Assembly: GCF_000234665.1 (NCBI RefSeq)
Contig: NC_018315.1
Coordinates: 62,001-126,000 of the forward strand
Origin: Leishmania mexicana MHOM/GT/2001/U1103
Taxonomy: Eukaryota; Euglenozoa; Kinetoplastea; Trypanosomatida; Trypanosomatidae
Direction: 5' to 3'
Length of the DNA stretch: 64,000 nucleotides
Positions 59,501 through 64,000 of this stretch are shown here, piece after piece. The first letter of the stretch is position 1. Every line of letters begins with the position of its first letter. Under the pieces are notes generated by a model. The model was not told the DNA's origin, did not search any database, and was given only the letters and a program-made list of their open reading frames with translations. A program made the translations under genes and the position numbers.

Positions 59501-59921
59501 GGGTGGCAACGGAAACGCGGCGCCTGTGTCTGATGCCTCCGCGTCCAAGAGCAGCGCCGGCGAGGGTCAGGACGAGCAGAAAGGCGAGAACGCGATGGGC
59601 GTGTACCGGCTGTGGCATCACATGGAAGGCGGCGGCACGGTGCAGGACCTCGAGCGGGCGAAGCTCGGCCTCTCTGGCGGTACGCACCAAACGCCGAACT
59701 GGTCCGAGAGCGTGCGCACCACCATGACCAAGGAGGAGCGAGACCGCATGTGGCGAACCCTCCGCATACAATTGCTGGAGTACTGCTCCCTCGACACCAA
59801 GGCCCTGTACGAGATTATGCGCGAAATCTACAAGGAGAGAGAGGCGGCGGCGGGGGTCAAGCCCCACGATAAGACGGGGTGGGTCCTCATCGATCCGGTG
59901 CCGCGCGAGGTGGACTTTTAG
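56508..59921 (+). CDS. DUF2779 nuclease-like protein of bacterial type (RecB/Cas4-like plus DnaQ-like halves)
   Basis: The protein has 1,137 residues. An Ala/Lys-rich N-terminus and a His/Gln-rich helix precede a part that matches bacterial DUF2779 proteins. It starts with SFAASLVCPKKLFLF (C183), the usual opening of RecB/Cas4-like folds, and a VGFNELVRR block follows. The expected nuclease strand is WVFLESQ (E324), where ExK would be ESQ. A Cys set C659, C668, C675 and C683 lies in CLRGGDACPFFTEGMC, and with C183 it resembles the Fe-S arrangement of Cas4/AddB nucleases. The second half has PLFVIDFEAVQF (D775, E777), VAYQSIPFQFSLDVF, LDTLDLIKKG (D944/D947), SLKKVLPALCPDFQYG and LLEYCSLDTKAL (D1096). 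That is a DEDD-type 3'-5' exonuclease layout with acidic residues kept. Inserts are Ala/Gly/Lys-rich. Activity of the DnaQ-like half is plausible; the RecB-like half looks inactive. The substrate is unknown. Confidence 0.85.
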   Translation: MFKKKIASVTTAAASAAAATAATAKVKAAASAHTPAKRGGKAKTLALIEKHRRILEEARQQKEEMDQLTLEQGELHHQHHHQKQQQQKLKQITVAPPSPSAASSAAVKEEPPRDIFTALVEHFLASTQPLADLDETIQETDSSTGASSEAPFKSPPPRQSRSGTASASPSIITHRSFAASLVCPKKLFLFQNRSDLIPKASLGDMMHFDDSVGFNELVRRWDRLQFGSRAVLVKENEFCQAVQRTEQLITAYFQGPYKSLADQAPSLTIHRPAFAVEFSGVAHQTRADGRGSSAAAADSATMELRARPAVVRYRPKENQWVFLESQAVIDPLSSPNRISSLVQRFHFTALCFRLWLTQPHLPIEVRKKFLQVDLDGITCENLGGRSLESSARAAAPIDLKRSGLLHIRQFFPGPATLMDCDPPRLVKFIQRVSLEELIAEDSKHYSKDGRGRQYSNAPARAGGGGADYFSHHGLGGGGGAGGAFDLRNFTSAIASNPVLAGHAAEVELAALELGGFHNSRATRSQRHKDEVYHRLFEAEQRFMEGLLRQHTLPLVRCQQQQMAAFSSAEGSASSPLMAFSNLLGDDGFVRASCTADTADNGKHKTGVKSAAQKVKGAAAGGRGKRKAPAADEDEESKAEAEEDACDVGMGGGDNIDSPCYARYVGTHCLRGGDACPFFTEGMCLPRKVDNAIVARDNHLFTLPSTSLARKAAWWAQGKRTVRDVLAAYERGESGLRLTSPQVRYANALRQGKVALNPKEIDAFFDRIRYPLFVIDFEAVQFALPPFAKEVAYQSIPFQFSLDVFQHDVLTEEPTHYNYLHFGKGYSPNTDPRPACITELIRIVRLEREKKRKAMEASGELERIASERAAEEEEAAEADGRRRRRRGKIPKPPKITKSNPLEQPLHPYDGCFIAHFASFEKACLEKLGQLEEKYKDEIKSFWFLDTLDLIKKGYLHPNAHGSNSLKKVLPALCPDFQYGVFGSETTATVVTANDGLFGVGGNGNAAPVSDASASKSSAGEGQDEQKGENAMGVYRLWHHMEGGGTVQDLERAKLGLSGGTHQTPNWSESVRTTMTKEERDRMWRTLRIQLLEYCSLDTKALYEIMREIYKEREAAAGVKPHDKTGWVLIDPVPREVDF

Positions 59922-61279
59922 GAACTCCGGCCTCTCTCCGCGTGCGTGTGTTTGTGTGTGTGTGTGTGTATGTGGAGAGGTTGACAGGTGTGTTTCATTG
60001 CTGCCTGCATCGTCTTTTCGTATCTGACGTGCGTCTGTTCCTGCCCTGGCCTCTGCCCTCTCTCTCTCGCTTACTTACGGCTGCGCTTTTTTTGGTGTTG
60101 CGTGGTTCAGCACGCGCCACCATACCTCAGCGTCCTGCGCGGGACGACGTCTACGGAGGAGTAGGCGGCTGCAGGGTTTGAGCCGTGAGGAAGTCACCGT
60201 TCAATCCGTGATGAAGTTGTACGTGGTTCTGCATGTCCATTCGTGCATAGAGCGTGAGCTAAGCGTTGCTTGGCCCCAGGCAGTCACAGGGCCTCCCCCC
60301 ACCATGCGCGTGGTGCGACGCCGCCGTAGACAGGCATCACAGCAATGCACCGGCCCAGTCGAGCACGCCCTTCCCCACCCCTCCCTCTGCCTCGAGCTCT
60401 GCCCATTGTTTTGGATGGCACAGACGTGTGCATTGTCGCAGGTCGCTCGGGCGCAACGCCATCCAGAACCTCGTCGCGGACATCAGCAGCGATATGCCTC
60501 GCTCTGACCTCACGACGTTGTCGGCACTTTCACCCAGTCATCACCAGGCGTGGTTTGGCATTTGGCAAGGGATATGGGGGGGCCTTGCGATACCACACCC
60601 TGAGAGGTGCGCACCCCCCTCCCTCCCCTCCGCCGCCGTCATGAGGAATCTGCGAGGAAGTGAGGAATAAAGTGATGAACGATGAAAGCAGCCGATAAGG
60701 CTAAGCACCTGCAGCGTGGAGAAACGCCCTTACATATTCTTCGTCACCACCACTACCCTCTCTGTCCCTTCGCACCGCGGGCCACGACGCCGACCTGGGG
60801 GTGATTCTCCCTGTACACCGGTGTGTACAGTCGGTCCTGAATGAGTATATTGTTTGTGCGTCTCCCTGGTCGCCCTTTGCCCCCTCCATCATCGCCGTAC
60901 CCGCGTGACGTCGCATCTCTCTCCTCTCCACTCTCTTCCCCTCTCTCTCCCTGGTGCTTCACGAAACATGTCTTCTGCTCCGCGTCTGTCGATACGCACC
61001 CTCAACACGCATGCGTGCGACAACGCCTGCGGGTTTTCGCTGCTGCTGCTCCTGCCGTGGAGGAAAAGGTTCGGAGGAGATTCGCTCACCCTGTGATGGT
61101 GAAGGCGACTGCACCAACACCAACACGCACCGCAGCACTCCATTATCATTCGCCACCACCGCCTCCTCACCCACTCTAGCATCCCTGCACGGTGCGGCTG
61201 TGTGGTGTGTGTGTGTGTGTGCCACGGACTGCTTCCTCTGCGCCAGTATTCCTTTCCTGGTGTTACACTTACCGTTGTC
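59922..61279. other. Intergenic/UTR region carrying a SIDER-like element
   Basis: About 1.36 kb. After a TG run (59957-59972) comes the degenerate retroposon-like element listed separately, then CT-rich sequence (60918-60950) and another TG run (61202-61221) ahead of the last gene. No gene was seen. Confidence 0.6.
60330..60665 (+). mobile_element. Degenerate SIDER-like retroposon, copy 1
   Basis: This stretch is related base by base, in the same orientation, to 63210-63610. Shared landmarks in order are a CTCGA(G/A)CTCT segment, TGGATGGCACA(G/T)ACGTGT, a CAACGCC/CAACAC block before GGCATCAG or GACATCAG, CTGACCTC, TGGTTtGGCAT/TGGTTCGACAT followed by TGGCAAGG and a G-run, and GATACCAC. Identity is moderate with small gaps. 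Leishmania 3' UTRs carry many short degenerate retroposons (SIDERs, about 0.55 kb) derived from ingi/L1Tc elements; position and degeneracy fit. They can affect mRNA stability. The boundaries are approximate. Confidence 0.6.
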
Positions 61280-62962
61280 ATGGCAACGCTCGTCCTGTGT
61301 GATGGGTCGGATGGGTCCCTTCGATCGATCGAGGTGGCGTGCGCCGGCAACACGACCCCCTCATCGTCAATGCCATCCCAGGAAGGCTCCCTCCTACTCC
61401 TCCACGTCTGGGACACCCCAGCGACGCGGACGAGCATCCTCCGCCCCAGCGCTGGTGCCGAGGACATGTATACGTCTCGCCGATCAGTTAGCGGCGGGCA
61501 CGGCAGTACCTCCGTGGCGTGTGCCGACGTGCTCACCACGACGCTGCGGTACATTCACACGAACAAGTACTTGAAAAACAAACTGCACTACACAGTGGAG
61601 ACGGCGTGTGCCTCGACTGTCGTCGCCCGCGACAACACCGACCACAGCGTACTCACCGAAGCTGACGCTGCGCCAACAAGCGGTGCCGCGGCTTCGCAGG
61701 CAGCGCACGGCAGGGCTGTCCAAGGGCAGAAGCGCACCTCTTGTTTTCCTGGCGGTCCTGGCGCGGCTCACCGTCGCTCCGATCGTCGCCCGTCGCAGCG
61801 TCAAATTGACGCAGCACCGGAGATCTCTGCTGGCAACAGCAACAACACCGGCGGCGGCACAGCGCCAGAGCAACAAGAACCGCCCGTCAGCATCCCAGAA
61901 AACGAGAAGAGGGCCATGGCGGTGGTGAAGTTCGCCACCGCGCGCGCGGCGCACCACCATGTCACAGCCGTCCTTCTCGGAGTCGGCCAGCGGCAAGATG
62001 GGAAGGTGTGCACTGTCGGGGCGGTGGCGCAGGGGGTCCTTCTCGAGCTGCGCAGCCTCTACCCTCTGTACTACGTAAAAAAGGACGGTGTTAAGTGGCG
62101 CCCCGCGTTGTCGACTTCGGCGCCGACAGCCGCAGCGACCCCGCGTCGCTTCACGGTCGTAGTGGCTGTGCCCGCAGACGCACGATGGGAGTCACCCGCG
62201 GCAGCCGAGACGAGGAGCGGCAACGAGGAGGCGGCCCCGCAAGCGACTGCTTCGATCGAGACGCCGCCGGTGGCACCTCCGCAGGTGCCCATGCACGTTC
62301 AGGAAGCGGTGGCGGCGACCGTACAGTACGTGCAGACTCGCTGCATGCGCCTCCACTCTGCGCCCCAGGTAGAACAGATCACGTTTGCCGTGATCGCCAC
62401 GTCAAGCTCGCAGGACGGCGACAGCATAACTGAACCAGATCGCAGCGAGAACGGCGGCCACGTCGCTGCTGGCCTCGACGCTTCCGGCGGAAAAGACGGC
62501 TCGGCGCGGATCAACCCCCTTAAATCCTACAAGCGGTATCTTGAGTCACTCCCCTTCGTGGAATGCAAAGGGACCCCTCCTGCCACTGTAGCTGCGCCGC
62601 CGCCGCTGCCGGTGAGCAGCATCAGCCCTGCCGCCGTCGGTGAAGAAGATGGGATAGAGCAACAGCAGCAGCAGCAGCCGGAAGATGGTGCCGCGGCGAT
62701 CTGTGTGGGAGGCAGTGCTACAATGGCCCCCGCGCCGCGGGAAGCGCCCTCTCCGGTAACGATCTGTGTCCTCAAGGCTTCCAAGAAGAATCCGCTCCTC
62801 AGCCTCGACTCAGAGCCGGAAGTGGCACTCCCGCAGATTATAAAGCAAGTCGGAGCGCTGAAGCCGGAGGTGTTGGTCATGCCGAAATCCCTGGTACCCG
62901 AGTCTCTGCAGCTTGCGCTGCTAGCCACCAGCAACCCGCACTGCATCGTGCTCCCGTTCTGA
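61280..62962 (+). CDS. Hypothetical protein
   Basis: The protein has 560 residues with no certain family. It starts MATLVLCDGSDGSLRSIEVA, a strand-turn-helix beginning. Blocks such as SLLLLHVWDTPATR, AVVKFATARAAHHHVTAVLL and TICVLKASKKNPLL alternate with Gly/Ala/Ser/Pro-rich inserts. The end, LKPEVLVMPKSLVPESLQLA followed by SNPHCIVLPF, resembles the last strands of a universal-stress-protein or other Rossmann-like a/b fold. That is a weak visual impression. A poly-Gln run (about residue 460) interrupts the sequence. The start is the first ATG after a GTG-initiated extension that encodes a Cys/Val repeat. The gene is followed by the second SIDER-like copy. Confidence 0.7.
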   Translation: MATLVLCDGSDGSLRSIEVACAGNTTPSSSMPSQEGSLLLLHVWDTPATRTSILRPSAGAEDMYTSRRSVSGGHGSTSVACADVLTTTLRYIHTNKYLKNKLHYTVETACASTVVARDNTDHSVLTEADAAPTSGAAASQAAHGRAVQGQKRTSCFPGGPGAAHRRSDRRPSQRQIDAAPEISAGNSNNTGGGTAPEQQEPPVSIPENEKRAMAVVKFATARAAHHHVTAVLLGVGQRQDGKVCTVGAVAQGVLLELRSLYPLYYVKKDGVKWRPALSTSAPTAAATPRRFTVVVAVPADARWESPAAAETRSGNEEAAPQATASIETPPVAPPQVPMHVQEAVAATVQYVQTRCMRLHSAPQVEQITFAVIATSSSQDGDSITEPDRSENGGHVAAGLDASGGKDGSARINPLKSYKRYLESLPFVECKGTPPATVAAPPPLPVSSISPAAVGEEDGIEQQQQQQPEDGAAAICVGGSATMAPAPREAPSPVTICVLKASKKNPLLSLDSEPEVALPQIIKQVGALKPEVLVMPKSLVPESLQLALLATSNPHCIVLPF

Positions 62963-64000
62963 GATGCAGGGATGCTGCGCTGGCGGTCGTCGGTGTGAAA
63001 CTGGTGTTTGTCGTTGTTTGCCGCGTACGCGCGTCTGGCACGTCAGGTGGTATTGCCTGTGCATTTTCTTCCGTCGCTCCAACGTGTCCGCTTCGCCGCC
63101 GTAGGGCGTGTGAGCTCAAACCCCCCGACCACACACACACACACCCACTACACGGTTGGTCACACACACCCATCGCGTCGTGCGAAGCAGTCCTCAACAC
63201 ATGGTACAGCAGTACGTCGACTCAGCCATTGGAGCACGGCCTCCGCCTCGAACTCTACCCCCACCCACCCCTCGCCTCACAGCCGCTCCTCTCAACATAC
63301 CGGGTGGGGTACGTTCGAGTCACGCTGACACGCTCTGCACATCATATGGATGGCACATACGTGTTCGCTGTTGCGAGTCTCTCCAACGCAACACTATCGA
63401 GGACGTGACCGCCGGCATCAGTCGCCATGCATTGCCCTGACCTCCCCTACGCCGTAAACACCTGACCTTGCCACCACCAAAGGTGGTTCGACATGTGGCA
63501 AGGATGGGGGAGGGGTCTGCCTGGTTTCCTCCCACACTGAGTGTGGAGGTGCTGGACTGTGAGATACCACGCACGGAGGTGCCCTCCGTCATCCGGGTGC
63601 TGATGGTGTTGCGGGCGAGAAATGGGGCTTCATGTAGTTAGCCCTATGTACATTCGAAGACGCCGAGTGTCACGTTGCAGTCTCTGCATGGATGGTCACA
63701 CCACCTCTTCGCATGCGTGTCTGTGTGCGTGCGTGTGTGTCGTTGCTGCTCAGCACGTGTCGTTTGGTTACGTGATTCGTACAGAAAAAACGGAAGAAGG
63801 ACCTTTTAACTGGCGACGTGGCTTTGCCCTCCACCCGCACCCCGTATCCCCACCCTACGGCGGGGATCCAGAAGGGATGGCGCGTGTCAGGTGTCTGTCT
63901 GTGCCGCACTGGCCCCCTCGAGGTGTGCCTCAGAGCTGCCTAGAGATGGGGCGCGTGTGCGAGTGTGCGCCAGGCGCGCATAATGTCGCGTTTCGGTCTA
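62963..64000. other. Downstream region (3' UTR and window end)
   Basis: About 1 kb after the last gene. It contains the second SIDER-like copy and, from 63620 on, sequence without a credible open frame. A new gene may start beyond the right edge. Confidence 0.55.
63210..63615 (+). mobile_element. Degenerate SIDER-like retroposon, copy 2
   Basis: The better-preserved partner of the element at 60330-60665, in the same orientation and again just downstream of a coding sequence. It contains TGGATGGCACATACGTGTTC at about 63347, CTGACCTC, GTGGTTCGACATGTGGCAAGG and GATACCACGCACGGAGGTGC. The two copies differ by many substitutions and gaps, as expected of extinct elements. Boundaries are approximate. 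Confidence 0.65.

Noticed and set aside
1..64000. tRNA, rRNA, snoRNA or CRISPR-like elements
   Set aside because: No cloverleaf-like B-box/A-box pair, rRNA core or regularly spaced repeat array was noticed. snoRNAs cannot be excluded by eye.

Overview
The window looks like a piece of a Leishmania-type trypanosomatid nuclear chromosome. Every convincing gene lies on the + strand. All are intronless and G/C-rich at third codon positions. They are separated by 0.5-3.9 kb of low-complexity sequence rich in polypyrimidine tracts, (CA/TG)n runs and homopolymers. That layout is a polycistronic unit processed by spliced-leader trans-splicing and polyadenylation. No bacterial signals, introns, tRNA or rRNA genes or CRISPR arrays were seen. 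The order proteasome alpha subunit, CaMKK-like kinase, tandem PIF1-type helicases, 14-3-3 agrees with my recollection of Leishmania chromosome 11, which I could not check.

Layout. 0-7.4 kb: 3' part of a RAD51-paralogue-like RecA ATPase, 20S proteasome alpha4, and a protein kinase with CaMKK features. 9.3-13.1 kb: a mitochondrial-type protein resembling the front two thirds of phosphoenolpyruvate carboxykinase with a ruined P-loop, then a membrane-anchored cytochrome-b5-reductase-like protein with degenerate motifs. 15-22 kb: a type II membrane protein, a low-complexity protein and a Sec20-like SNARE. 22.4-28.5 kb: a 2,027-residue coiled-coil protein with a possible CH-like segment. 28.5-32.4 kb: the longest gap, with one candidate small gene. 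32.4-42.9 kb: two tandem PIF1-family helicases with mitochondrial-like N-termini, sharing a 157-bp perfectly identical block. 45-54.5 kb: a hypothetical protein, 14-3-3, an OPA3-like protein and a tail-anchored golgin-like coiled coil. 56.5-59.9 kb: a large protein that matches bacterial DUF2779 proteins, with RecB/Cas4-like and DnaQ-like halves. 61.3-63 kb: a hypothetical protein. Two related degenerate repeats, probably SIDER retroposons, lie downstream of the last two genes.

The genes do not form one pathway, as is usual for trypanosomatid gene arrays. There is a mitochondrial flavour: two PIF1 helicases, the OPA3-like protein and the PEPCK-like protein. The most notable items are the bacterial-type DUF2779 nuclease-like protein, the PEPCK-derived probable pseudoenzyme, the recent gene-conversion tract in the helicase pair and the degenerate reductase. 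Because eukaryotic starts need ATG, I placed starts at the first plausible in-frame ATG, downstream of several GTG/TTG-initiated open frames. Family calls come from reading motifs by eye, without any database search.
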